Source: Siphonodentalium dalli
Taxonomy: Eukaryota; Mollusca; Scaphopoda; Gadilida; Siphonodentaliidae
Direction: 5' to 3'
Assembly (NCBI GenBank): GCA_032622095.1
Contig: CP136062.1
Location: 14,225,710-14,289,709, forward strand
DNA length: 64,000 nt
Part shown: positions 34,848 through 46,559 of the stretch, piece after piece
How the letters are laid out: every line of letters starts with the position of its first letter
How positions within the stretch are numbered: the first letter of the stretch is position 1
Notes under the pieces: model-generated
The model's input: only the letters and a program-made list of their open reading frames with translations
Database searches by the model: none
Told to the model about the DNA's origin: nothing
Translations under genes and position numbers: made by a program

Positions 34848-35200
34848 TTACAATAGCCTTATTAGCCTAATTATGCAGTTCTCGAAATTGGCCATGGTAA
34901 GCAGCAATACACAATGTCGTGGTAAATGCCGTGGCGCAACATGTGGAATATTTCCAAGTTGTCTTCGGGCCGATTCGTCATAGATACTCCGGCCCAAGTC
35001 GTTCCCTTCCTTTCCAAATATCCAGCCAGATTATCGCCGGAGTCGATCAGGTCTTTCACATCCGCTGTATCAATGACATTCTCAGGGATGTGTCACTCTC
35101 AGGGATGTGGTGACATGGGGATGCTTGGGGATTTGCATTTTGTTGGAGTACTCTTGGGATCCAAATAAGCATACCTGTATGCTAATTCATTTTTGGAAAA
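34848..35200. other. No recognised gene; unexplained minus-strand ORF 34871-35059
   Basis: A 62-codon minus-strand frame (starting MKDLIDSGDNLAGYLERKGT) has a protein-like composition, but I cannot assign it. It lies where the missing N-terminal part of the neighbouring LINE reverse transcriptase would be, yet no fingers motif is visible. TCTCAGGGATGTG is repeated twice near 35080-35108. Confidence 0.35.
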
Positions 35201-36576
35201 GTTGCCGCCCTGTATGGTGCTTATTTGGGTCCGTAGGTTTATTTTAAAGTGAGACGTTTATACTATAGGCTTATCAGAAATGCTGGAGCCTTTACTCATT
35301 AGGAAAATATAGTACAAACACGTTGCTGGAGGTCTGTTTGGTAACTCCTATGACAACAAACAATGCAGAATTTGAGAAATATATATGATTGACCTTAGGG
35401 TGATATCGCGGGAAGTGGACCACAAAGGAATTGGACACATATCTTCCTTAAATTCATGTTCAGTGTATGGCCAAATCTACCACACATTTTCTATCATATA
35501 AAGGTACATTTGTGTAACTTGCCCAAAAAATTTCAGGTGAATTTGACAATATTTTGTGAGTTGATGACCACAGCCCTGGGAATTAGCCTAGGAAATAGGC
35601 AATGCCTAGGTAAAAGCAGAGGTAAATTCAGCTTGCCTAAGAAATTATATTCATTCATTCATTGGTTACTAAAATGTCATTATTTCTATCAGAAATAGAA
35701 CCTCTTTAGCCAAAATGACTTTCTTTCACTCGTATCGTATATGCAATAGCATCAATGGCATTGTGGGGTATTAACTACAAGGACTTTTGTTTTGGAGATG
35801 GTTTGGATATTTGTACATATATGTTGAACTTGAGAGTAGTGGCCTGGAAACTATGTTCCCCAAAATAACAATAGATATTAAACATCAATTTCGGTTAATT
35901 AGATTTAAGCATACAGTCTTGTCGACAATTTCTTTGATTATAACTAACTATAATCAAATAGCATACCTGGGTTGTAATGTTATTATTGATTTGAGATGGC
36001 AGTATTGTAGAAAAATTGTTGCAAAATTTTCTAGTTAAATCTGTTTTTGCCTAGGCCGATTTCTTTCACCTAGGAAAAAATATTGCCTAGGCATGTTTTC
36101 CTTAAATCCCAGGGTTGTGACCATAAATGTCCCTTTTTGCCATTTTTCCACTGCAAAACAGAACATGGTCTTAATAATAATGTGATTATAAGAAAATATA
36201 TAGTGCCAGTGAAACAAATTACATACCCGGTACAGTAATCATAATATAAGACATTATGGTCTCATAAGTGAAAATTTCAAGTAAAAGTAAAAATGTCAAA
36301 AAAACTAATTTTTATGTCAATTTCTTTTATTTAGGAGACAATCCGTTAAACAAATAAAATATCACCTATTTCAAATCAACTGCAGCCAGTATTAAAGAAA
36401 CCATCATAAAATCATTCACATATGGTGTATTTTGAACATTTAGAACATGATGAGTAATATAGATGATTGTGCTATTATTTCTGTGATAAGGAGTTACTGA
36501 TTAATTTAGTTCTGTGATTAGCGATTATGAAAATTCCGTTAAAAAATGTCCTTTCCTGAACATGCCTTTTCCTAAA
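35201..36576. repeat. Tandem duplication of 1,376 bp, copy 1
   Basis: It starts GTTGCCGCCCTGTATGG and ends TTTTCCTAAA. It matches copy 2 with only scattered single-base differences. Inside, about 35566-36124, lies an inverted-repeat element whose ends carry CAGCCCTGGGAATTAGCC and, inverted, CAACCCTGGGATTTAAGG, with CCTAGG motifs beside each end. Short ORFs are identical in both copies simply because the DNA is. Confidence 0.92.
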
Positions 36577-37953
36577 GTTGCCGCCCTGTATGGTGCTTAT
36601 TTGGGTCCGTAGGTTTATTTTAAAGTGAGACGTTTATACTATAGGCTTATCAGAAATGCTGGAGCCTTTACTCATTAGGAAAATATAGTACAAACATGTT
36701 GCTGGAGGTCTGTTTGGTAACTCCTATGACAACAAACAATGCAGAATTTGAGAAATATATATGATTGACCTTAGGGTGATATCGCGGGAAGTGGACCACA
36801 AAGGAATTGGACACATATCTTCCTTAAATTCATGTTCAGTGTATGGCCAAATCTACCACACATTTTCTATCATATAAAGGTACATTTGTGTAACTTGCCC
36901 AAAACATTTCAGGTGAATTTGACAATTTTTTGTGAGTTGATGACCACAGCCCTGGGAATTAGCCTAGGAAATAGGCAATGCCTAGGTAAAAGCAGAGGTA
37001 AATTCAGCTTGCCTAAGAAATTATATTCATTCATTCATTGGTTACTAAAATGTCATTATGTCTATCAGAAATAGAACCTCTTTAGCCAAAATGACTTTCT
37101 TTCACTGGTATCATATATGCAATAGCATCAATGGCATTGTGTGGTATTAACTACAAGGACTTTTGTTTTGGAGATGGTTTGGATATTTGTACATATATGT
37201 TGAACTTGAGAGTAGTGGCCTGGAAACTATGTTCCCCAAAATAACAATAGATATTAAACATCAATTTCAGTTAATTAGATTTAAGCATACAGTCTTGTCG
37301 ACAATTTCTTTGATTATAACTAACTATAATCAAATAGCATACCTGGGTTGTAATGTTATTATTGATTTGAGATGGCAGTATTGTAGAAAATTTGTTGCAA
37401 AATTTTCTAGTTAAATCTGTTTTTGCCTAGGCCGATTTCTTTCACCTAGGAAAAAATATTGCCTAGGCATGTTTTCCTTAAATCCCAGGGTTGTGACCAT
37501 AAATGTCCCTTTTTTGCCATTTTTCCACTGCAAAACAGAACATGGTCTTAATAATAATGTGATTATAAGAAAATATATAGTGCCAGTGAAACAAATTACA
37601 TACCCGGTACAGTAATCATAATATAAGACATTCTGGTCTCATAAGTGAAAATTTCAAGTAAAAGTAAAAATGTCAAAAAAACTAATTTTTATGTCAATTT
37701 CTTTTATTTAGGAGACAATCCGTTAAAAAAATAAAATATCACCTATTTCAAATCAACTGCAGCCAGTATTAAAGAAACCATCATAAAATCATTCACATAT
37801 GGTGTATTTTGAACATTTAGAACATGATGAGTAATATAGATGATTGTGCTATTATTTCTGTGATAAGGAGTTACTGATTAATTTAGTTCTGTGATTAGCG
37901 ATTATGAAAATTCCGTTAAAAACTGTCCTTTCCTGAACATGCCTTTTCCTAAA
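36577..37953. repeat. Tandem duplication of 1,376 bp, copy 2
   Basis: It begins immediately after copy 1 with the same GTTGCCGCCCTGTATGG and ends TTTTCCTAAA at 37953. There is no spacer. The junction shows short AAA homology, as expected from unequal exchange or replication slippage. The few differences include one added base near 37510. Confidence 0.92.
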
Positions 37954-38999
37954 TTTTATCAGTGCCAGCCACTTTAACAGAGGAAGTAAATTTCAATAAT
38001 GGCATTATATGGCATAACATACATAACTGTCCAAAAGTTTGGTATGTAACACACTAGTAATGTAGAAAAGTTGATTTATCATTGTTAAACAAAATTTCCT
38101 TTCCTGAACGATTTTTGACAATACGAATTTTTGACAATACACATCAGAGGGAAAACACCTGTAATCACCAGTGAAATATATATCACTTGGGAACACACAT
38201 AAAATTTCACAAAATCCTTTCAAGTATTATTTATAATTCTGTAAAAAAATTATTTGTGAAAAGCACACAAAAATAGTGTTTTTGTGTTGTTTTTTACACA
38301 TTATTCAATTAGTCATAAATCACTCTAAGGCTTTTGCCAAAAAATATGATCATTTCCAAACACTAAAAGTGGTATAATTGTGGAACCGTATTGAATTTTT
38401 CAATTCTGTAAAAAGTGTTATATTTTAGAAGCTCTCCTCTACAACTTGAGACTATTTCATCTGTATTCCCTATTAGTAGATGTTTACTGCTGTTGTTGTT
38501 TCATCTTTAATTTGAAGATTTTCTAGTGATGCCATATGTATGGTATGATGTAACTTTTTAAATAATGGTTCCCACACTATAACTTTTTGAGACGTGTTCC
38601 ATGAAGCCTAGCTACAAAATGAAAACAAAACAAAAGTCATTGAGGAAACTTCATTTTTGGGTGTATTTGGTATTTTTTGTGCTCCACTTCCCGTGCAATC
38701 ACCCCTTATAGCATTTCAGATCGACTTGCTTCCATGTTGTAAATTGCCACTCTGTACTGTTATTGCGCCCTTGCGCCCTGTACTCTTCACGGATTTAATG
38801 GAATTGTCCAACCTGTACTCTTATTCCACACCGTATGGTTATTTGGACCCCAAGAGTACATACTCCCCCCCCACCACCTCAACTTTGGTCAAAACGACAT
38901 CCAGTCCTTTCCAGGAGACGGGGGCGATTGCCATCTCAGTTAAATTATGGGCATGTGAAAGTCTAACTGGACATAGGTCTATCCGAAAATGACAACCCA
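37954..38999. other. No supported gene
   Basis: AT-rich sequence. Near 38840, TTATTTGGACCCCAAGAGTA resembles the inverse of the sequence at about 35145-35172, which suggests the flanks of the tandem duplication belong to one larger inverted-repeat element. This is only a weak match. Confidence 0.4.
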
Positions 39000-39115
39000 A
39001 CTTACGAAAACTTACTGAAATTTTGCGAAAACCATGTGCCAATACATTCTCTTTATCTATTTTAGTCTACCATAGGGAGCCTCGAATATATAAGCGAATA
39101 CATTGGCCTACAATA
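39000..39115. mobile_element. TTAA MITE family, diverged hairpin copy
   Basis: GAAATTTTGCGAAAACCATG, then TGCCAATACATTCTCTTTAT, pairs with ATATAAGCGAATACATTGGC. The termini are eroded. Confidence 0.55.
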
Positions 39116-39129
39116 TTTACCTTAACCTT

Positions 39130-39260
39130 GTACCTGTGCCAGTGCATTCTCTTATATATGCGATGCTCCATATGGGAGAATCGCATATATATTTATAGGA
39201 CAATGCAATGGTACAGGGTCTTTAGTGCTGCACCAGCGCAGCTCTTGTCAGGATTAACAT
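39130..39260. mobile_element. TTAA MITE family, second adjacent copy
   Basis: TGTGCCAGTGCATTCTCTTA and TATGCGATGCTCC pair with GGAGAATCGCATATATA and GACAATGCAATGG. The right end reads GCTGCACCAGCGCAGCTC and then CTTGTCAGGATTAA, matching the family terminus next to TTAA. Confidence 0.6.
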
Positions 39261-41510
39261 GACAACAACTTTAACAGTTATTTTGTAGTTGAACTTGATT
39301 TCTTCCCATATGGGCACACAACAACCAGCAACTTTAACAGTACTTTATATAGGGCCCTCAAATCGAATCAGTGATTCCGAATCAAATTGAATCTCATCAT
39401 TGCATCAGTGGTATCAAGAGTGAAGATATAGATATCACTGGAGTGAGTGGCCGTACCGGTGTAACACGTCATCTCCCCTGGATATCTCCCCCGCTCTGGA
39501 TATGCCACCCTCATATATGACTAAAAAATAATTTCATCTCATTTGATATCATTTGACCCTAAAATGGCAAGAAAAGTGTTTTTTGAGATTTAATTTTTTT
39601 TTCATACTTTTCGTAGTTTGATCCTGAAATGGGCCATAATTTGTTTTTTATTTTTATTTTTTTTTTTTAAATTCCCCCCAAGTGACAATTTTTTTCTCTC
39701 TCATACATTTGATTTGTTTTATCCTGAAATGGCCAAAAAAATGCCCTTTGATATTATTTTTTTATTTAAAGTGTCCAGCAGGTCCGGATATCCCCCATCA
39801 GCAGCTACATGACCAAAACAATCATCTCATTGTTTTATCGCTTAGTTTGCTTTGTATAGTCTTGAAACCGCGAGAAACTAACTTCTTACAAGAAAAAGTT
39901 GTTTGAGTCAGGGTTTGGGCTGAGGGGGGAGATGTCCAGGCCAGGATATCCCCCCCCCACCCCACCCAGCACCTGCGTGACAAAAATTATTATTTGTATA
40001 GTCATGAAACGGTGAGAAATTAACTTCATCCATGACATAATTTTTTTTGGATAGGACAATTGAACATGCAACTAAAGGTTCAATTGCAACTGCAGATTTA
40101 TTAATTACAGAGTAAAGTGACAGTATAGTGTTGAATTAGATAATTATGCGGTCCTTCACAGGAGACGGGAGCAATTTCTCTCGCACCAATTTCCAATAGT
40201 TTATTTCTTATAAATCATACATTGTATGACATAAAGAAAGTACATATATAGACAGACCGACCCCTGGTTCACATTTAACTAAACTAAACAATCATTGAAT
40301 CATTACAATCATTACAACGAACTTTGAAGGATAATTATGACACGTATATGCACTTATAGAACAACATAATAAAGGTGGGGTCGGTCCAAATATAAACAAT
40401 TGCATGCGTCGGTCCTTGTGGACAAAATATCTCTCGACTTCGAGTATAAACGGTATAATAGCTATAAATGAATAGAATATATTAAATAATATGGATTAAT
40501 ATATATAATTTATGTATATAGCGCTGATTACTAGCATTCCCGACAGATGTGCGAAACATGGCGTCGGTCGATATCCAGGACTTCCCCATGCATGGACAAT
40601 TTTCCCGGACCACATCCGCCACCGACGACCGGTCCACACATCCATGAAAGGAATGTAGATATTCGAGTCATATGGTTAACATGTATATCGATGCACCCGC
40701 ACGCACTCGTAAATTTCAATTCACGGGTGGTAAAATTCGCACTCGTCCCTCTTCTCAAAATACTTATGGAGACTGTAATTGTTGATTCAATACTAAACTA
40801 TTTTAAGGTTTATTTAGATTCTTTACCATCTCAGTTCAATTATGGCATATATAAGTGTAACTGGACATGTCTATTCCTCAATGACATTTTGTTTGAGAAA
40901 AAAACAACTTACAATTATACTATGTGTGCAATAGTACACCCGTCTTCTGAATTATGGAAGCAAATAAATGCTCTCGCTGTGTTTTCCCTCGTGGGAAGGA
41001 CTGAATTTATGCCTTGAAATAATGGAAATTTCAAGTTTATCAAATACTGTCTACTAGGAATTTTTTGACATTCAGGCTTCTAGAGTTTGGGCACACAAAC
41101 CTGTAACATGTATCGAAACAGTCCTGGATATTTTCCTGCCATTTAGGTGGGGGCATCATTGATTCATTGTACAGAACATTAAATTTATTTTAAATGTTAT
41201 ATAATAAAAATGGAACAAAATACTGTTCCCGGCCACTTTTGTGTGTACTAGTATGTTGGGGAGGGGGCAGTATATTTTGGCCTACTATTGGAGAACAATG
41301 ACGATAACCCGATATATGATGACAGAGTTAATGCTCAGGTGCGTGATGGGTTGTGGATTGGTGCCGTTATTTGGTGGGCAATATTTGTTTTGCAATTTTA
41401 ATTCCCCCATCCCACGAGAGTCGATTTCAGGCCTGCTTTATGCCTTCTTGGGGACATGTGGAACATAGGAACACTGTCAACAGACATGGTGGGTGTGTGT
41501 GTATATAGAT
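39261..41510. other. Intergenic, no recognised gene
   Basis: Poly-T, poly-C and ATG(A)CCA-type low-complexity blocks (39500-40060) are followed by unique AT-rich sequence. A 156-codon plus frame at 40547-41017 and a 75-codon minus frame at 40531-40758 overlap. Neither contains a motif I recognise, and I do not call either a gene. Confidence 0.4.
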
Positions 41511-41557
41511 ATATATATATATATATATATAACTATATATATATATATATATAGTTA

Positions 41558-41606
<49 letters not shown>

Positions 41607-41622
41607 CTATAGATATATATAT
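41509..41622. repeat. (TA)n microsatellite with internal palindromes
   Basis: Runs of TA are interrupted by ATAACTATAT and ATAGTTATAACTAT, which makes the tract self-complementary. Confidence 0.95.
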
Positions 41623-41739
41623 GATCCAAAAGAATGGAGACACGACTTATAAAACGATCATTTAATACATTTGTAAGTCTAGAGGCCGTTCGTGCTTGGT
41701 ATCATTGTAATCTTCAGTAGACTGTTATTGTCGTACGTA

Positions 41740-41908
41740 ATAGACGCAAGGGAGATAACTCTCCCATGCACTTCCGGCTATTACGTCATTAGTCAGCATT
41801 TAGTTTTGCTTTGAATGGGATTTTGAAGAAATCTTCCCGAATCTTGCGATGTATTTTGCTCTTGTACATCTTGCAGAACGGGAAGACATGGAAACTCTTT
41901 CTTCCACA
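41740..41908 (-). repeat. Left inverted terminal repeat of the Penelope-like element
   Basis: On the minus strand this reads the end of the endonuclease (FCKMYKSKIHRKIREDFFKI) and the 3' tail with GCCGGAAGTGCATGGGAGAG. It matches 44796-44962 with only a handful of differences. It should not be annotated as a separate gene. Confidence 0.9.
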
Positions 41909-42080
41909 ATATGGAAAAGGAACTTGAACAAACGCACGCCAATTTTCTAAGATGTGGAAAATCTGTAGAAACATACAGCGGATGGATTCAACAAACAAAT
42001 CCTATTCTCCCGCGTAAATTCTTAATCAAGGAAATACCGGAAGAACCACAGGAAGAAACAAAGTTGCTTTCGACTTAGCA

Positions 42081-43290
42081 GTGTGTAAGTTTAAAACGAA
42101 AATTAAACTAATTGAGAACAAAAGAGAAAGATACGAAAAATCATACCAAGAGCTCGACGCGATCATATACGGAGAAATTGATAAAATTTCACATGGACTA
42201 ATCGCTGACAAAATGAAGGAGATTTGGATAAAGGATACATATTTCAACGAAGCTAAGTCGATTAGTATATGGAAAAATAAGAAACAGTCTTTCTTTGATG
42301 AATATCAACTTAATTATGATAAAGATATCCCAATAGCAATAAAAGAGAAAAAAATTCGCAAAACACTTCCGAGGAAATCAAAACCAGGACGAATGAACAC
42401 AGCATAACCAACCGACTGTGCAAAAGGTTTGGAGACCTCGATTAAGACCATCTACTCCAATGCAAAGACGGAATAGGTCTAAAAGTGTGGAGATGAGCAA
42501 AGGTAAGTGCGATGTACCTCGCGGGCGATCAAAATCTACCAATCGGACACCACCAAGATTATACACTGATGTAGTGAGAACTGGCAAACCACAAACTACT
42601 CCCAGATATAATACGAAACGTCCACCCATGGTGAACCAAACCCAGCAACCTAGAAAACCGCGACAAATCCCATCTAACTCCGCACCAAGATTGGTTCGTT
42701 TTTTAGGCCAGAGCCAGTCGGACACAACACGGAAGAAACCAGACCATGCAGGTGACAATGATGTGAAAAAGGTAGAGCCAAAGATTAATAACTTATCAAA
42801 CAGACCTCTGAGTGACATCGAACTCAAATTATTAGAACGTGGTTTTAAGTTCACACCAACCCCGAGTGAGGACACACAGGAACTAAAAGCGGACACACAA
42901 ATTTTCGGCAGGAAACTGCGATTAATCGAATTTTTTGCAGATAAAAACACTCAAGGTGATGAGTCGTTAGTTCGCAACAAATCGAAATTTACACCACCAA
43001 AAGGTAGGGATGATAAACTGGATGAATATATTGATACCCTGTGTACAGTCACTTCATCCGCGAAAACTAATAAACACGTCGCACAGAATATCCCTAGAAA
43101 CGAAAAAGACTCCATCAAACGCCTCAAGGATGACAAATCTATAACAATGAAAGAGGCCGACAAGGGAGACGCAATCGTTATAATGAACACAACTTATTAT
43201 GAAAAACTAGCAGAAGATATTCTTATGGACAGTGAATTTTATAAGGAAATACCAAAGAATACCGATAGTAAAACTATGAGTTCAATATGA
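42081..43290 (+). pseudogene. Penelope-like polyprotein, N-terminal part
   Basis: A first frame (42081-42407) is lysine- and glutamate-rich with no known domain. A second (42418-43290) starts with a basic, proline-rich stretch and ends with a conserved pre-RT segment: SIKRLKDDKSITMKEADKGD, then AIVIMNTTYYEKL, the pattern before the RT core in Penelope elements. The stop at 42405 and the break near 43290 are lesions. Between 43290 and 43387 the signal hops through further frames (KEKEYITEFEHKCSNFYG). Confidence 0.8.
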
Positions 43291-43386
43291 AAACTTTAAA
43301 AAACACATCATAGCTGCACCACAGAAAAAGAGAAGGAATATATTACCGAATTTGAACACAAGTGCAGCAACTTTTATGGGCTACTT

Positions 43387-44598
43387 TTGGTCCATAAAAG
43401 CAAAGCAATACAGGAAGCAATCAAACAGCAAAACTCAACATATATAGAGATCTGTGAACCAGACGATCTGAAATTGAGACCAATTATCGCTGGATCCTCT
43501 TGTCCCACTAACAGACTCAGTAATTTCTTGGACATAATCATGAAACCATTATGTGAAAAAATACCAAGCTACATAAGAGATGACATGGATTTTGTCAGAG
43601 AATTGCCAGAAAGAACTGAAGAAGGGTCAACACTTGTGAGTTTTGATGTAATTGGTCTCTACTCAAATATTCCACATGATTTAGGAATAAAACCAGTAGA
43701 ATACTGGATCGAAAAACATCGCGATATGATAGACAAGAGATTCAGTTCTGACTTCATCGTACAAAGTTTGCGTATTATATTGGAGAACAATAAGTTCTTC
43801 TTCAATGACAAATACTACCTACAAATAAAAGGAACTGCCATGGGCACAAAAGTGGCCCCTACATTCGCAAACCTTGTTATGGGCTTCCTAGAAAATGAAC
43901 TATATACAAGAGCGGAAAACATCTTCCCATTGTCAATAAGTACACATATTCGAACATCTTGGAGGAGATACCTGGACGATTGTTTTGTAATATGGATTGA
44001 TTCCATGGACAGACTCAACGAATTCCATGTGTTACTTAATTCTCTGGACAAATCTATTCAGTTCACGAAGGATGCAAGCAAGGATATGGATTTCCGCTCT
44101 TGCCACCCGTCGCACACCAATAGAAATATTCCATATAGTCTTGCTAGACTTGTGTGCTTGATCGTCAGTAATGCAGAAAAGAGACTTTTGAGACTAAAGG
44201 AATTAGAGTCATTCTTATCGAAACAACACCATCCAAAAGCTTTGATTACAAATGGGATTCAGGGAGCCCAACTCATTCCAGAAAATGAATTACGGACTGC
44301 CAAACAGAAGTCCTCGGAAACTAACATTATTCCTTTTGTCACAACACACAATCCACACCACTTTCATATATCTGCAAAAGCCCAAGAATTACTACCAATT
44401 CTTCATACCAGTAATAAAATGCGATCTTTGGTGACCAAAGCGGACATTTTACCCAGCAAGCGTCAACCAAGGAACCTAAAACGCATGCTCACTGGTGCTA
44501 AATCTAACAGATCTAAGGAATATAAAGTCAACAAATGTGACGATCCCAGATGTAAAGCGTGCGAGCACATCATAGAAGGAAATACTATTACCCTTTAA
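43387..44598 (+). pseudogene. Penelope-like reverse transcriptase core
   Basis: RT motifs appear in order. LRPIIAGSSCPTNRLSNFLD is followed by motif A in SFDVIGLYSNIP, then KGTAMGTKVAPTFANLVMG (motif B) and RYLDDCFVIW (motif C, with the catalytic DD intact). After SKDMDF the frame passes directly to RSCHPSHTNRNIPYSLA. In related elements about 40-50 residues (a stretch with FLD...Y.KPTD) separate these, so an in-frame deletion is likely near 44094. The frame ends with the Cys-rich linker CDDPRCKACEHI, which precedes the endonuclease, and breaks at about 44590. Confidence 0.88.
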
Positions 44599-44909
44599 AC
44601 GGTATGAAGATATACACCAATGCCGATATGACGTGCAAGAAAGTAAATCTGATATACTGTATAATGTGTGATGGATGCGGAGAAAGCTATATTGGGGAAA
44701 CTGGCAATAGTGTGGTTGAGCGTATGCGAATCCATCGACAGCATATTAAGCAGCCAGAATACAGGAAGATTCCATTGAGTGCCCATCTGGACGATTGTGG
44801 AAGAAAGATTTCCATGTCTTCCCGTTCTGCAAGATGTACAAGAGCAAAATACATCGCAAGATTCGGAAGATTTCTTCAAAATCCTGTTCAAAGCAAAACT
44901 AAATGCTGA
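44559..44909 (+). pseudogene. Penelope-like GIY-YIG endonuclease
   Basis: The frame contains LIYCIMCDGCGESYIGETGN, the GIY-YIG-type core (I-Y followed by YIG) with an inserted CxxC, then VVERMRIHRQHI (catalytic Arg region). It ends within the terminal repeat. The expected tail (FCKMYKSKIHRKIRE) is frameshifted here to SARCTRAKYIARFGRF by a change near 44815, whereas the inverted left copy keeps the proper frame. It starts in another frame than the RT, so one further frameshift joins them. Confidence 0.85.
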
Positions 44910-44962
44910 CTAATGACGAAATAGCCGGAAGTGCATGGGAGAGTTATCTCCCTTGCGTCTAT
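44796..44962 (+). repeat. Right inverted terminal repeat of the Penelope-like element
   Basis: It runs from TGTGGAAGAAAGATTTCC to TCTCCCTTGCGTCTATT and is the inverse of 41740-41908. Confidence 0.9.
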
Positions 44963-45596
44963 TTCGATGAAACTTGGTATGTGGGGGTATTTTCGGGTCA
45001 GGAGTAACATAGGCCTATTGATTTTCAGATCCGATGTCAACTTTTCACGTGCCGAGGTCAAATCTGTTTTTACGCCGTTTTGCGCTAATATATTTCAGTT
45101 CGGTGCTCACAAATCGATTCGATATAGCGCGAATAATAAATTGCCAGTCATATAATTTGCACGATTAGAATCTGTGGCGCTTCATCTTTCCAATGATGCA
45201 TCACACGCCTGTGTACGTTTAAAGTTTCTACCTTAATTATCGGGAAGAACGCAGGACCATGCTTCGCTCATCGAAAATCATTGCGTAAATATATTACGCC
45301 ATCAACATATCGTGACGTGATCGCGTTAACTCTTATCCGGCCGATGTCGCGTTAATTCATCACCGGCCGAGGTATCCGCAAATGACACTGGGCTATATAT
45401 CTCGGAAACGGGTGGAGCTATCGACTTGAAATTTGGTATGTGAATGTATCTTGCCCCGGATACGAATTTTATCGGGTCGCCGAGCCCGTGCGACGCCAGC
45501 TTCGCGCATGCGCAGACCAGATCTCGGAAACGGGTGGAGCAATCGACTTGAAATTTGGTTTTTGAATAGCCCGGACGAAGTCGGGTCACCTTCTAG
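44963..45596 (+). mobile_element. Helitron-like element, 5' end replaced by the Penelope-like element
   Basis: Similarity to 45597-46560 begins inside the element at GATGAAACTTGGTATG. The 3' end is complete: GCCCGGACGAAGTCGGG, TCACCTTCTAG at 45596. Near the end it also carries the CTCGGAAACGGGTGGAGC modules of the 7302-8461 array, so it is a mosaic of the two sub-families. The missing 5' end was not found left of 41740. Confidence 0.55.
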
Positions 45597-46559
45597 TAGA
45601 TTATATATTTTGGAAGATCTGTGTGTTTGTGTGAGGGTGTGTGTGTGTGTGTCTGTTCGCGATGGACTCGAACACAGCTGGACCGATTTCGACCAAACTT
45701 GGTACGGACACGTAATTCGACCCGGGAACGAACATGGGCCTATTGATTTTCAGATCCGAGGTCAACTTTTCACGTGCCGAGGTCAAATCTGTTTTTACGC
45801 TGTGTTACGGGACTTTCATTTGAGTTCGGTGCTTACAAATCGATTCGAAACAGCGCGAATAATAAAATGCCAGTCATAATAATGACACTTTGAGAATCTT
45901 TCGTGTTTCCTCTTTCCAACGATATATAATGCGTATGTATCCGTTTGAGTTATCTGCCTCAATTATCAAGAAGAAGTGGTACTATCTTCCATCAGGATAA
46001 AAACAATGCGTAACTTCTATGACGTCGTTAGAGTTCATAACGTTAGATCACGTTAACGCTTAACCGGCCGATGCATTTGACTGTTTCAGACATCTTTGCG
46101 ATATCTCGGGCACCGATGGTAATTTATCTTTACGTTGAAACTTGATAATTAATGAGCGTGTGTATATGAGGCGCGTTTATATACTTGAGTGGAAATCAAA
46201 TCGGGTTAAACTGGAGGATTTTTACGGACGAAATTTGATGCATAGGGTATCTCGGTATCCGCTGTGCCGATTTCCCAGTATCCGCTGGGCCGATTTTCAC
46301 CATTTTTGGGGTGTTGGTGTTTGACCCCACCTGACCTTGATCTTCAAAATGGTCAATTCAAGGTCAAAGCTCGGACGAAGTCGGGTCACCTTCTACAAGG
46401 TCAAATCGGGTAAAACCGGATGGATTTCGACGGGTACTTTTGTCGGGTACTTTTGTTCGGGCAGTGTTTTGGACGGGTCAAATCGTGACCCCACTTGACC
46501 TTGGCCTTCAAAATAGACAATTCAAGGTCAAAGCCCGGACGAAGTCGGGTCATCTTCTA

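Larger units (their letters stand above)
41740..44962 (+). mobile_element. Penelope-like element with inverted terminal copies
   Basis: The element carries a reverse transcriptase followed by a GIY-YIG endonuclease, the defining pair of Penelope-like elements, and is bounded by inverted repeats of about 168 bp (41740-41908 and 44796-44962). The left repeat is an inverted copy of the element's own 3' end, including the last codons of the endonuclease. Inverted terminal repeats of this kind are known for Penelope elements. Several frameshifts and an internal deletion indicate a dead copy. Its right end abuts a Helitron-like element cut off at that point. Confidence 0.85.

Noticed and set aside
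34871-35059. 62-codon minus-strand ORF upstream of the LINE as an RT N-terminus
   Set aside because: No RT fingers or motif A pattern is visible, and the frame ends before the LINE frame begins.
37954-38870. Inverted match between about 35145-35172 and 38838-38862 as ends of one large element
   Set aside because: The match is only about 20 bp and other boundaries do not agree. Kept as a weak note only.
40531-41017. Overlapping 156-codon plus and 75-codon minus ORFs
   Set aside because: No recognisable motif, no signal peptide, no repeat copy to compare. Length alone is not enough in this setting.
41789-41998. Minus-strand ORF with FCKMYKSKIHRKIRE as an independent endonuclease gene
   Set aside because: It is the inverted terminal copy of the Penelope-like element's 3' end, with no catalytic GIY-YIG core.
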